Source: Photobacterium sp. DA100 (lineage in GTDB: Bacteria > Pseudomonadota > Gammaproteobacteria > Enterobacterales > Vibrionaceae). From it: 64,000 bases of DNA. Below the pieces are notes generated by a model, which was given only the letters and a program-made list of their open reading frames with translations, had not been told where the DNA came from and did not search any database. Position 1 is the first letter of the stretch. Each line of letters starts with the position of its first letter. The position numbers and the translations under genes were made by a program. Shown here one piece after another: positions 29,645 through 37,860 of this stretch. The stretch is from contig NZ_CP119424.1 in assembly GCF_029223585.1 (NCBI RefSeq), forward strand, positions 1,364,001-1,428,000. Reading direction: 5' to 3'.

Positions 29645-30433
29645 ATGAACACTTTCGCTAAAACGTCTATTGTTTCCATCATCGGCCTGACTCTTCTAAC
29701 TGGTTGTGTCAATCCTGACAACCAAGATGATCCAAATGCCCTGACCAAACAAGGTGCCGCTGGCGGTGCTCTACTTGGCCTCACACTCGGTGCACTTACC
29801 GGTGATGCAGACCTTGCAGTGAAAGGCGCAATTGCTGGCGGTGTTTCTGGCGGTGTGGCAGGTGCTTCTGCTGATATTCAAAACAACCGTGATAACCAGC
29901 GCCATGACAGCCGAAATGATGCCCTGGCCCAGATTGGTAACGGTGGACAGGCTGCCACCAGTGCCCAACCTCAAAACTGGGACAAGCTAGATAACTTCAC
30001 AGGCAACTGGAACGTAAGCATCTGGAGTGGCGCCACAGAACAAGCTGTCAATGCCACGGCAAAAGCGACAGGTTCACTGGCTAAAACCACTGAAGCAAGC
30101 GTTAACATCAACAATGTCGCTATCGATGGTCAGTCACAAGCACTCGCTTTTACGGCTAACTTTGCCTACACGCCACAAGCGGGTTATAGCCTGACAGTTA
30201 CAGATAACGCAAGCAATGTTCCTGTTACCTTTGCTGGTGAGTACCAACAAGGCATGAACCGCTACAACTTCTACCCGACGAATGCACAGGCAAGCATCTA
30301 CAAAAACTTCGATTCGTCGACCGTACGAGTTGAACTTGGCTTCGCCGGACAGAATGTGTGGATGGTTGACACTTACGCCCTAGTCAACGGTCAAGAGCAG
30401 AAGATCCAAACTTACCGTTTCACTAAAAGCTAA
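29645..30433 (+). CDS. Glycine-zipper lipoprotein
   Basis: A 262-residue lipoprotein: signal with lipobox LTGC (Cys21). A glycine-zipper segment (about 37-75, GAAGGALLGLTLGALTG and GAIAGGVSGGVAGA) suggests membrane insertion or oligomerisation, as in the 17-kDa surface antigen/SlyB group. A polar linker follows, then a C-terminal beta-rich domain of about 150 residues that I cannot place. AGGA precedes the ATG by about seven bases. A strong terminator follows, so it is monocistronic. It is probably an envelope protein. Confidence 0.82.
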   Translation: MNTFAKTSIVSIIGLTLLTGCVNPDNQDDPNALTKQGAAGGALLGLTLGALTGDADLAVKGAIAGGVSGGVAGASADIQNNRDNQRHDSRNDALAQIGNGGQAATSAQPQNWDKLDNFTGNWNVSIWSGATEQAVNATAKATGSLAKTTEASVNINNVAIDGQSQALAFTANFAYTPQAGYSLTVTDNASNVPVTFAGEYQQGMNRYNFYPTNAQASIYKNFDSSTVRVELGFAGQNVWMVDTYALVNGQEQKIQTYRFTKS

Positions 30434-30463
30434 ATTCCAACAATAGCAACCTTGTTTCCTGTA

Positions 30464-30510
30464 GCGCTGTGTCTTCATGGGCATCACTAGAAGACACAGC
30501 GCATTTTTTA
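30464..30510 (+). terminator. Strong terminator after glycine-zipper lipoprotein
   Basis: A 13-bp perfect stem GCGCTGTGTCTTC (30464-30476) with GAAGACACAGCGC (30490-30502), followed by ATTTTTTAT. Confidence 0.92.
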
Positions 30511-30930
30511 TAGTGAGCACCCCAGGTAGCCCACTGTCACATGGGTTCCCCTTTCCACGGAAGGGAAATCTTCCGGGAATGGCACACTGTCATCATTGGC
30601 CCCATCAATATTGGTGTCGAACTCTAAGTCTCCCTGCAGATCAAAACCGACATACCTCAGCATCATCTTTCCCACGAAAACATAGTCGACATGAACATCA
30701 AGCTCTTGACCTGAAAAGAAATACCCTGTCGGTGCCGCTTCAAAGGACACATCAAATTTCTCGCGTCCATCGCGTACCTCATACCTCGCACTCATACTGG
30801 TATCGTAAGCACCACTTTTGCCACACTCCAGCCTTGTTCTTCCTTCATCTTTGGCTAACCCGACACTGGAGAACAGAACAATACTCATCATACCCGCTGC
30901 CGCTAATACATCTTGAATTGCTCTTTTCAT
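30508..30930 (-). CDS. Exported hypothetical protein (140 aa)
   Basis: A 140-residue protein with a signal peptide (about 1-26, cut after GLA). The mature part is about 114 residues, beta-strand-like and acidic, with two cysteines (near residue 36 and two residues from the C-terminus) that could form a disulfide. No family was recognised. It lies between the lipoprotein terminator and the divergent ECF sigma gene. A plus-strand frame covering the same DNA (30477-31013) is His/Arg/Pro-rich and is judged a shadow. Confidence 0.65.
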   Translation of the reverse strand: MKRAIQDVLAAAGMMSIVLFSSVGLAKDEGRTRLECGKSGAYDTSMSARYEVRDGREKFDVSFEAAPTGYFFSGQELDVHVDYVFVGKMMLRYVGFDLQGDLEFDTNIDGANDDSVPFPEDFPSVERGTHVTVGYLGCSL

Positions 30931-31094
30931 ATCTTCACCTAATCAAGTCGATTCAATCAGACATGCCACTCCTTTTCCAAATACTACGACCAACCTCCTT
31001 GTTTCACAGGTAAGAGACAGAAGTCGAAAACTTGTTCCATGTCGAGATTAAGAAAAATGATCCCTCTCGTTCAGCCTATGCTTATCGAAAAAAT

Positions 31095-31673
31095 ATGGAA
31101 CAAGAACCAAACTTGAAGCCTCTTACTAGCATGAGTAGATACTCTCAACCACAGCATGACTATGACCAGCTCGTCGATTTGTACTATGCCAAGCTCTACC
31201 GGTTTGCCTACAGCCTGACGAACTCACAAGCCGATGCCAGTGACCTTACCCAGCAGGCCTTTTGTATCTGGCTGGAAAAAGGCCACCAATTGCGCGAGCC
31301 GGGCAAAGAAAAAACATGGCTGTTTACCACGCTGTACCGAGAGTTCCTGCGCAATAAGCGTAAGATCAGCGTACTAGCGAGTGATGAAGATATTACCGAA
31401 GGGGCTACCGAAGAGTTGGACATCCAAGAGCCATTGTGTATTGCCCCCTCGAAAGCCATCGCAGCCATATCGAACTTGAATGAGTTTTATCGCACGCCAT
31501 TAATCTTATTTTATATGCGTGAGCACTCGTATCAGGAGATTGCAGACATCATAGGCGTACCCATCGGTACAGTTAAATCTCGAATTTCAAGGGGAAAAGT
31601 AATGCTGTGCAAGATCATTGAATCAGATTTAACTGACTTCGACGAAAGCTTGGAGCAAGTAGGAGCTAAATAA
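31095..31673 (+). CDS. ECF-subfamily RNA polymerase sigma factor
   Basis: About 192 residues from the ATG at 31095; the open frame extends upstream only to a TTG at 31032, and an ATG at 31131 is also possible. Sigma region 2 (LVDLYYAKLYRFAYSLTNSQ, then DLTQQAFCIWL) and region 4 (YREHSYQEIA-like helix, then GVPIGTVKSRISRGK) are clear. Its last base overlaps the start of a membrane protein gene at 31673 (TAATG), the classic sigma/anti-sigma layout. Targets are unknown; the operon starting at 32585 is the nearest candidate. Confidence 0.9.
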   Translation: MEQEPNLKPLTSMSRYSQPQHDYDQLVDLYYAKLYRFAYSLTNSQADASDLTQQAFCIWLEKGHQLREPGKEKTWLFTTLYREFLRNKRKISVLASDEDITEGATEELDIQEPLCIAPSKAIAAISNLNEFYRTPLILFYMREHSYQEIADIIGVPIGTVKSRISRGKVMLCKIIESDLTDFDESLEQVGAK

Positions 31674-32410
31674 TGGACAGCAACAGCATCAAGTCGATAT
31701 TAAGACTCTACCGTCCCGGGATTGATGATGAAACACAGGTCATCAAAGAAGCGCTACTCCGGGTCGAAAATGATCCCGAACTGAAAGTTTGGTACCAGAC
31801 GTACTTACAGAATGAGGAGGCTCTTCACCAGAGCTTCAACGACATCGCTATCCCGCCAGGCTTGAAAACACAGCTTACCAAGCAGTACGCAAAACATAAT
31901 GCCCCAGCCAAGCGCAACATGGGGCTGGTGCCAGCCGCCATTGCTGCCTCACTGATGCTGCTTGTCCTGTCGTGGCTGATGATTGGCCCTGAAGCCAAAC
32001 CCCGTTTCACCCACTTCCAGCACGACATGCTCGCTTTTGTCACCCAACCTTATGAAATGGATATTGTGGAGGATAATCTAGCGTCGATAGACCAAGGGTT
32101 TGCCAATGTTAACTGGCCTACTGGTTATGTGCTGCCCGCATCCCTCAATACCCTGCATATCTTGGGCGGAGTCATGCAGCAATGGCAAGATGAGAAAGTC
32201 TCCATCGTCTGTCTAGAAAACAATGCCGGCAAGTACATTTGGCTATTTGTCACTACGCTCAGCACGTTCAGTATAGATAAGACTATCCCGATAGAAGCCG
32301 AGGTACTACAAAGGGCGCCGCTCCTTACCCATACAGCATGGCAAGATCAGCACTTCACCTACTATATGATTGCCGAAGGTGATATTGATTTTATCAAGAG
32401 CTATTTATAA
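31673..32410 (+). CDS. Putative anti-sigma factor (single-pass membrane protein)
   Basis: A 245-residue protein with a cytoplasmic N-terminus of about 80 residues, one transmembrane helix (about 85-104) and a periplasmic domain of about 140 residues. The N-terminal run DPELKVWYQTYLQNEEALHQ followed by AIPPGLKTQL recalls DUF3379-type anti-sigma proteins found beside ECF factors in gammaproteobacteria. There is no HxxxCxxC zinc-anti-sigma motif. Translational coupling to the sigma gene (TAATG) supports the role. The inducing signal is unknown. Confidence 0.75.
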   Translation: MDSNSIKSILRLYRPGIDDETQVIKEALLRVENDPELKVWYQTYLQNEEALHQSFNDIAIPPGLKTQLTKQYAKHNAPAKRNMGLVPAAIAASLMLLVLSWLMIGPEAKPRFTHFQHDMLAFVTQPYEMDIVEDNLASIDQGFANVNWPTGYVLPASLNTLHILGGVMQQWQDEKVSIVCLENNAGKYIWLFVTTLSTFSIDKTIPIEAEVLQRAPLLTHTAWQDQHFTYYMIAEGDIDFIKSYL

Positions 32411-32584
32411 CCATCTCTGGACCAAACCTTACTCCATCAGGGTGGCTGAACGCTCCCTAGCAGGTGCCATTTGTCCCTTTCTCTCAACACTGCAATGGCA
32501 ATTGGCCGTGAATTAACCACAATTTGTTCGAGGCTAGCTTCTGCTGAAGCGCTGTATTCATCCTAACTCATTGTCCCGGGCATC

Positions 32585-34333
32585 ATGATGATAAAGCCAA
32601 TTTTCAACAAGGTTTTGGCTGAAAACGCCAACCTCGTCAATTACGCACAAGCGAAGACCCAACCGCCTCCGCGCTGTACACAGCCCAAGGGGCTTTCATC
32701 CGGAGGGATCAATATCGGCTATGAAGCGGTCGATCGGCATCTCGGAACCCCTTTCGAAGACAAAGTTGCCCTTCGTTGGATCAGCAAGAAGGATCAAATT
32801 GTCGAACTGAGTTACCATCAGCTCAGCAAACAATCCAGTGCCTTTGGCTCACTGTTAAACCAACTTGGCCTCGCTTCAGGCAGTCGCATCTTCAGCCTTA
32901 TAGGGCGACGGCCAGAACTTTATATTGCCGCATTGGGCACATTAAAAGCCGGTTGTGTTTTCACCCCTTTGTTTTCCGCATTTGGCCCCGAGCCCATCCG
33001 CTCCCGAATAGAAATCGGCGAAGCAAACGTGGTGGTTACTACCGTTAGCCTCTACCGCAAAAAGCTTAAAAGCTGGTGGCGCGAACTGCCGCACCTGAAG
33101 GCAATACTGCTGGTTGACGGCAACCCGGACAACGAGGAAGGTTGCTTTGACTTCCATTTACTGATGGGCAGCGCCGATCCCCAGTATCCAACCGCACGAA
33201 CCCTGCAGGAAGACACGGCGCTGCTGCACTTTACCAGCGGCACCACCGGAAAACCCAAAGGGGTCCTTCATGTCCACCAGGCCGTTGAGCACCACCTACT
33301 ATCCGCCTTTTATGCGCTTGATCTCAAGCCGACAGATACCTATTGGTGCACGGCCGATCCGGGTTGGGTAACCGGAACCACCTACGGCATTATTGCTCCG
33401 CTATGCATCGGGGTCACCATGATCGTCGATGAGGCAGAGTTTGATGCCGAGCGTTGGTACAAAATACTGCAGGACCAACATGTAACTGTTTGGTACACGG
33501 CCCCAACCGCCATCCGCATGCTGATGAAAGCCGGCGATACCCTACCGCGCCAATTCGACTTGACGGCATTACGCTTCATGGCCAGTGTCGGGGAACCCCT
33601 CAACCCAGAAGCCGTTGAGTGGAGCAATCGGGTTCTGAAAATGCCGTTTCACGATAACTGGTGGCAGACCGAAACAGGCGGCATCATGATTGCCAACTAT
33701 CCAAGTGAGCCCATTAAGCCAGGCTCGATGGGTCAACCCCTGCCAGGAATAGAGGCCGCCATTATCATTGATGATGAACAGGGCCATCTGGTTGAAGCCT
33801 CTACCCCGATGACCATTGGCGAGTTGGCAGTAAGAGCTGGCTGGCCCTCCATGTTCAGGGGCTATCTCAACCAAGCCGAAAAATATGCGCAATGCTTCAG
33901 CGGCGAGTGGTATTTAAGCGGTGATCTCGCGATGATGGATGAAGACGGCTACTTCTGGTTCGTCGGCCGCAAAGACGATCTGATCAAATCATCCGGCCAT
34001 CTAATCGGCCCCTTTGAAGTAGAGAGTGTCTTGATGGAACACCCAGCCGTTGCCGAGGTGGGGGTGATAGGTATACCGGATCCCGTTGCCGGCCAACTGG
34101 TTAAGGCCTTCGTCGCCCTCAAGCCCGGAATCAGTGCTGACGATGATCTGCGGCAGGCATTGCTTGGACTTGCCCGCAAAAGGCTCGGGGCCGCGGTCGC
34201 GCCCAAAGAAATCGCTTTTCGAACTAACCTCCCCAAAACCCGCAGCGGTAAGATCATGCGCCGGCTGCTCAAAGCGAGAGAATTAGGGCTCCCCGAGGGA
34301 GATACCTCAACGCTGGAGAGTGACGAACAATGA
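32585..34333 (+). CDS. Acetyl-CoA synthetase-like AMP-forming acyl-CoA ligase
   Basis: A 582-residue member of the ANL superfamily, close to acetyl-CoA synthetases but about 70 residues shorter than Acs. It has the P-loop-like [14 protein letters not shown] (about residues 215-228), the acetate-ligase segment WWQTETGG (about 359-366), the hinge region [20 protein letters not shown] (about 465-485) and the C-terminal catalytic Lys K556 in [10 protein letters not shown]. It should activate acetate or a similar short acid to the AMP then CoA ester. It is first in a tightly coupled operon, overlapping the E1 gene by 4 bp. Transfer to the operon's carrier protein instead of CoA is a possibility, not shown. 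Confidence 0.9.
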   Translation: MMIKPIFNKVLAENANLVNYAQAKTQPPPRCTQPKGLSSGGINIGYEAVDRHLGTPFEDKVALRWISKKDQIVELSYHQLSKQSSAFGSLLNQLGLASGSRIFSLIGRRPELYIAALGTLKAGCVFTPLFSAFGPEPIRSRIEIGEANVVVTTVSLYRKKLKSWWRELPHLKAILLVDGNPDNEEGCFDFHLLMGSADPQYPTARTLQEDTALLHFTSGTTGKPKGVLHVHQAVEHHLLSAFYALDLKPTDTYWCTADPGWVTGTTYGIIAPLCIGVTMIVDEAEFDAERWYKILQDQHVTVWYTAPTAIRMLMKAGDTLPRQFDLTALRFMASVGEPLNPEAVEWSNRVLKMPFHDNWWQTETGGIMIANYPSEPIKPGSMGQPLPGIEAAIIIDDEQGHLVEASTPMTIGELAVRAGWPSMFRGYLNQAEKYAQCFSGEWYLSGDLAMMDEDGYFWFVGRKDDLIKSSGHLIGPFEVESVLMEHPAVAEVGVIGIPDPVAGQLVKAFVALKPGISADDDLRQALLGLARKRLGAAVAPKEIAFRTNLPKTRSGKIMRRLLKARELGLPEGDTSTLESDEQ

Positions 34334-36360
34334 CCAACAGACTTCATGTCAACCGCCAACACCTACTCGAGCAACTACGCCAGATGTTGCGGATCAGGCG
34401 CTTTGAGGAAAAATGTGCCGAATTATACGCTGCAGAAAAAATCCGTGGCTTTCTTCACCTTTACATCGGCGAAGAAGCCATCGCTGTCGGCGTGATGTCC
34501 GCACTCAGCCCCGATGACCAGATCGTTGCAACTTACCGCGAGCATGGCCATGCCCTAGCCAGAGGAATGGGTATGGGCAGCATACTGGCCGAAATGTATG
34601 GTCGTGCCAATGGCTGCAGCCGAGGCCGGGGTGGATCGATGCACTTGTTTGATAAACAAAGGCATTTTTATGGCGGTAATGCCATTGTCGGGGGTGGACT
34701 GCCACTGGCAACGGGGCTGGCGATGGCCAATAAGAAAATGCAGCGTAACGCGGTAGCCGTCTGCTTCTTCGGTGAGGGAGCCGTTGCCGAAGGCGAGTTT
34801 CATGAAAGCCTGAACTTAGCCGCGCTATGGCAGCTGCCGGTACTTTTCATCTGCGAGAACAACCGCTATGCCATGGGAACCGCCCTTAGCCTGTCTGAAT
34901 CGGAAACCAATATTGCCCGCAAGGCAAAAAGCTACGGCATCAGTGCTGTTCAGGTCGATGGCATGAATGTGGTGGATACCGAAGCGGCGACTATCAAGGC
35001 GTTGGATTATATCCGCCAAGGCAACGGTCCCTACTTCCTTGAATGTCAGACCTACCGTTTCCGTGGCCACTCCAGCTTTGATGCCCAGCTCTACCGAGAC
35101 AAGGCCGAAATTGCGCTGTGGGAAGAAAAAGGCCCGGTCAAACGCTTGATCGAGTGGCTGCAGAAAAACAGCCACTTTCAAGATCACGAGCTGGTGGCAA
35201 TGGAAGCGGAAATTGCCCAGGAAATTGAAATGGCCATCAACGTTGCCGAAGCCGGTGCACAAGAGCTAGTCGAGAACCTCGGTCAGTTTGTCTACAGCGA
35301 TGCCAGCCATTCCCTTCCTCCGATAATCAGTACCCAACAGGATTCCGAAATCACCTACCGAGAAGCACTGCGCTATGCTCTTAGCGATGCCCTTAACAGC
35401 GACCCTCGAATCTTCCTGATGGGAGAAGATGTCGGACATTACGGCGGTTGCTACGCCGTCAGCAAAGGGTTAATCGGTGAGTTCGGCCCCGATCGGATCA
35501 TCGATACGCCCTTGTGCGAGTCTGGCTTTGTCGGTGTCGGTATCGGTGCGGCCCTTGGCGGAATGAGGCCAATCGTCGAAGTGATGACCGTCAATTTCAG
35601 CTTACTGGCCATGGATCAAATCATCAACAGTGCGGCGACCCTGTTGCATATGTCCGGTGGGCAATTCAATGTCCCGCTGGTTATCCGCATGGCCTGCGGG
35701 GCAGGCAAACAGCTCGCCGCCCAGCACTCGCACAGCTGGGAGAATTTCTACGCCCATGTACCGGGGTTAAAAGTGCTCAGCCCTGCCACCCATAATGATG
35801 CCCGGCATATGCTGGGGTTTGCCCTGACAGATCCCGATCCGGTCCTCATCTTCGAGCACGTCATGCTGCTGAACGACAGCGGTCCGGTCAGCGAGGAGCC
35901 CGACGGCCCCATGAATAAAGCCCTGATCAGGCGCGAAGGAACTGACATCAGCCTGATCACCTATGGCGGAAGCCTGGCCAAAGTCAATCAGGCGGCAGAG
36001 GCACTCAGCCAAGAAGGGATCAGTGCCGAGGTCATTGACCTGCGTTCGTTGCGGCCTTTGGACAGCCAAACCATAGTTGCCAGTGTCAGCAAGACACACC
36101 GCGCGGTCATTATTGACGAAGGCTGGTATACCGGCAGCCTTGCCGGTGAGATCAGCGCCATCATCATGGAACAAGCTTTCTGGCATCTGGATGCCCCTGT
36201 TGGCCGGGTCTGTAGCCAAGAAGTCCCAATCCCTTACCCCCAGCACCTCGAGCAGGCTGCCATACCCCAGCCCCAACAGATTATTGCCGCGGCCAAGGAA
36301 GCATTGGCTATGCCGCCGACTTGGGACAGCAATACGGGAAGCCGCAACCATGGAAAGTAA
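34330..36360 (+). CDS. Fused E1 alpha-beta subunit of a 2-oxoacid (pyruvate/acetoin-type) dehydrogenase
   Basis: A 676-residue thiamine-diphosphate enzyme in which E1 alpha (about 1-330) and E1 beta (about 337-660) are joined in one chain. In the alpha part, [22 protein letters not shown] and the ThDP motif from GEG (148-150) to CENNRYAMG (about 174-182) are intact. In the beta part, [12 protein letters not shown], the substrate-channel [16 protein letters not shown] and DLRSLRPLD are typical. It decarboxylates a 2-oxoacid and acylates the lipoyl group of E2. It overlaps the E2 gene by 11 bp. The sequence looks like pyruvate/acetoin dehydrogenases, but the substrate is not certain. Confidence 0.9.
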   Translation: MTNRLHVNRQHLLEQLRQMLRIRRFEEKCAELYAAEKIRGFLHLYIGEEAIAVGVMSALSPDDQIVATYREHGHALARGMGMGSILAEMYGRANGCSRGRGGSMHLFDKQRHFYGGNAIVGGGLPLATGLAMANKKMQRNAVAVCFFGEGAVAEGEFHESLNLAALWQLPVLFICENNRYAMGTALSLSESETNIARKAKSYGISAVQVDGMNVVDTEAATIKALDYIRQGNGPYFLECQTYRFRGHSSFDAQLYRDKAEIALWEEKGPVKRLIEWLQKNSHFQDHELVAMEAEIAQEIEMAINVAEAGAQELVENLGQFVYSDASHSLPPIISTQQDSEITYREALRYALSDALNSDPRIFLMGEDVGHYGGCYAVSKGLIGEFGPDRIIDTPLCESGFVGVGIGAALGGMRPIVEVMTVNFSLLAMDQIINSAATLLHMSGGQFNVPLVIRMACGAGKQLAAQHSHSWENFYAHVPGLKVLSPATHNDARHMLGFALTDPDPVLIFEHVMLLNDSGPVSEEPDGPMNKALIRREGTDISLITYGGSLAKVNQAAEALSQEGISAEVIDLRSLRPLDSQTIVASVSKTHRAVIIDEGWYTGSLAGEISAIIMEQAFWHLDAPVGRVCSQEVPIPYPQHLEQAAIPQPQQIIAAAKEALAMPPTWDSNTGSRNHGK

Positions 36361-37606
36361 CCAAACGTCGCCCAATCTCATCGACATTACCATGCCAGCC
36401 CTGGGTGCCGATATGCGCGACGGCACCTTAATCGAGTGGCAGGTCAAACGCGGGGATAAGGTTGCCAAGGGAGATATCATTGCCGTTATCGAGACAAGCA
36501 AAGGAGCCATAGATATGGAAGCCTACCACGACGGTACCATTACCGAACTGTTGGTAGAGCCAATCATCAAACTGCCGGTTGGCAGTGTCATGGCAAGGAT
36601 GACAGCAACGGGCACCGAGCCCCAAGTCGCAACCTCCCCCGCCCTTGGAACAACCGACAGTACTACCGCCACGGGAAAACAGACTCCGGCTGATACCCGC
36701 CAGGCCGACTCGCCCCCCACGGTCAGGGTTGAACGCCATCCCTATTTGGCTCGTCATCCAAGCGCCTTGGTCCAGCCGAGCCCGTCGCGGCAACTTGTCT
36801 CGCCTGCCGCACGGCTGCTGGCCAGCCAGCAGGGCATCATGCTGTCAGGTCTAACCGGCAGTGGTCCTAACGGGGCGATTCTGCTTCGCGATGTTCCTGC
36901 TAAGCCAGAGCAGCACGCCAGGCATGACATAAAAGACAAATCGTCTTCAATGCGCCAGGCTATCAGTGACGCAATGTCAATGTCCAAGCAGCAAATTCCC
37001 CACTACTATCTCGCACTGGATATCGATCTCAGCATCGCTAAGGCATGGCTCAAGCAGCTAAACCAACATCGTGAGCCAGAACAACGCCTGCTTATCACTG
37101 CCGTCATCATTGCCGCTATCGCACATCAGTTACCACGCTACCCCGCACTGAACGGCTCCTGCCATGATGGGCAGTTCGTGCCGTCTAAGGCCATCCACAT
37201 TGGCAACACAATCTCCCTGCGCGATGAAGGACTGGTAGTGCCTGCAATTCTAGATGCGGATCAACGCAACCTGGAACAGGTCATGGCATCACTAAGGGAG
37301 ATAACCGAGAGGGCGCGACGCGGCCGCTTGCGGAGTTCAGAGTTGACCAGCGCCACTATCACGGTCACTAGCATTGGAGAACGGGGAGCGGACAGCCTCA
37401 TCGGCGTTATCTACCCGCCGCAAGTGGCGATCATTGGTCTTGGCCGCTTGCGTAAGGCGCCTATCGTCAGCAATGACAAACTCTGTGTTGGCGACGTGAT
37501 GACCGTGACCCTGTCGGCCGACCATCGCGTCAGCGATGGGCTAACGGGCTCTCGGTTTCTCACGGCGCTCGCCAAACAGCTGCAACACCCAGAGGATTTA
37601 TTATGA
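36350..37606 (+). CDS. Dihydrolipoyl acyltransferase (E2) of the 2-oxoacid dehydrogenase
   Basis: A 418-residue E2. A single lipoyl domain (about 10-85) has lipoyl-Lys K51 in [12 protein letters not shown] Pro/Thr-rich linker precedes a peripheral-subunit-binding domain (about 143-175, [13 protein letters not shown]). The acyltransferase domain (about 190-418) has the catalytic HxxxDG motif at H392 in ADHRVSDG. The start at 36350 lies inside the end of the E1 gene; the longer frame from 36077 is just E1 sequence in another frame. Its stop overlaps the carrier-protein gene by 4 bp. No E3 gene is in the operon, so a shared lipoamide dehydrogenase from elsewhere is expected. Confidence 0.92.
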   Translation: MESNQTSPNLIDITMPALGADMRDGTLIEWQVKRGDKVAKGDIIAVIETSKGAIDMEAYHDGTITELLVEPIIKLPVGSVMARMTATGTEPQVATSPALGTTDSTTATGKQTPADTRQADSPPTVRVERHPYLARHPSALVQPSPSRQLVSPAARLLASQQGIMLSGLTGSGPNGAILLRDVPAKPEQHARHDIKDKSSSMRQAISDAMSMSKQQIPHYYLALDIDLSIAKAWLKQLNQHREPEQRLLITAVIIAAIAHQLPRYPALNGSCHDGQFVPSKAIHIGNTISLRDEGLVVPAILDADQRNLEQVMASLREITERARRGRLRSSELTSATITVTSIGERGADSLIGVIYPPQVAIIGLGRLRKAPIVSNDKLCVGDVMTVTLSADHRVSDGLTGSRFLTALAKQLQHPEDLL

Positions 37607-37848
37607 CGACTGAAAACTTTGCCGCCTGTATCGCCACTGCACTCCGAAGAATTGCCCCGGAGATCGACCTCCAGGACATCGCACAAGATGAGGATTTGCG
37701 CGAGGAATGCGAGCTAGACTCAATGGATTTCCTTAACTTGCTCGCAGACCTCAAAAAACAAACGGGCATCAGTATTCCTGAAAGCGATTACCCTCAGGTG
37801 AGAAGCTACAATCAACTGATAAGTTACCTCCAAGACCATCACCAATAG
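37603..37848 (+). CDS. Free-standing acyl carrier protein
   Basis: An 81-residue acidic four-helix carrier protein. The phosphopantetheine site is S40 in ELDSMDFLNL, matching the DS[LM] pattern of ACPs. It is translationally coupled to the E2 gene (4-bp overlap) and is followed 12 bp later by PEP synthase. A dedicated ACP inside a 2-oxoacid dehydrogenase operon is unusual. It may receive an acyl group from E2 or from the AMP-forming ligase. No ketosynthase or other fatty-acid/polyketide gene is in the window. Confidence 0.88.
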   Translation: MTTENFAACIATALRRIAPEIDLQDIAQDEDLREECELDSMDFLNLLADLKKQTGISIPESDYPQVRSYNQLISYLQDHHQ

Positions 37849-37860
37849 CCGGGAACTAAC

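Noticed and set aside
30477..31013. Long plus-strand frame opposite the 140-aa exported protein
   Set aside because: His/Arg/Pro-rich composition without domains, starts inside a terminator, and is antisense to a protein with a clear signal peptide.
36077..36349. Upstream extension of the E2 frame
   Set aside because: It overlaps the E1 gene in another frame and lacks lipoyl-domain sequence; the ATG at 36350 begins directly before the lipoyl domain.
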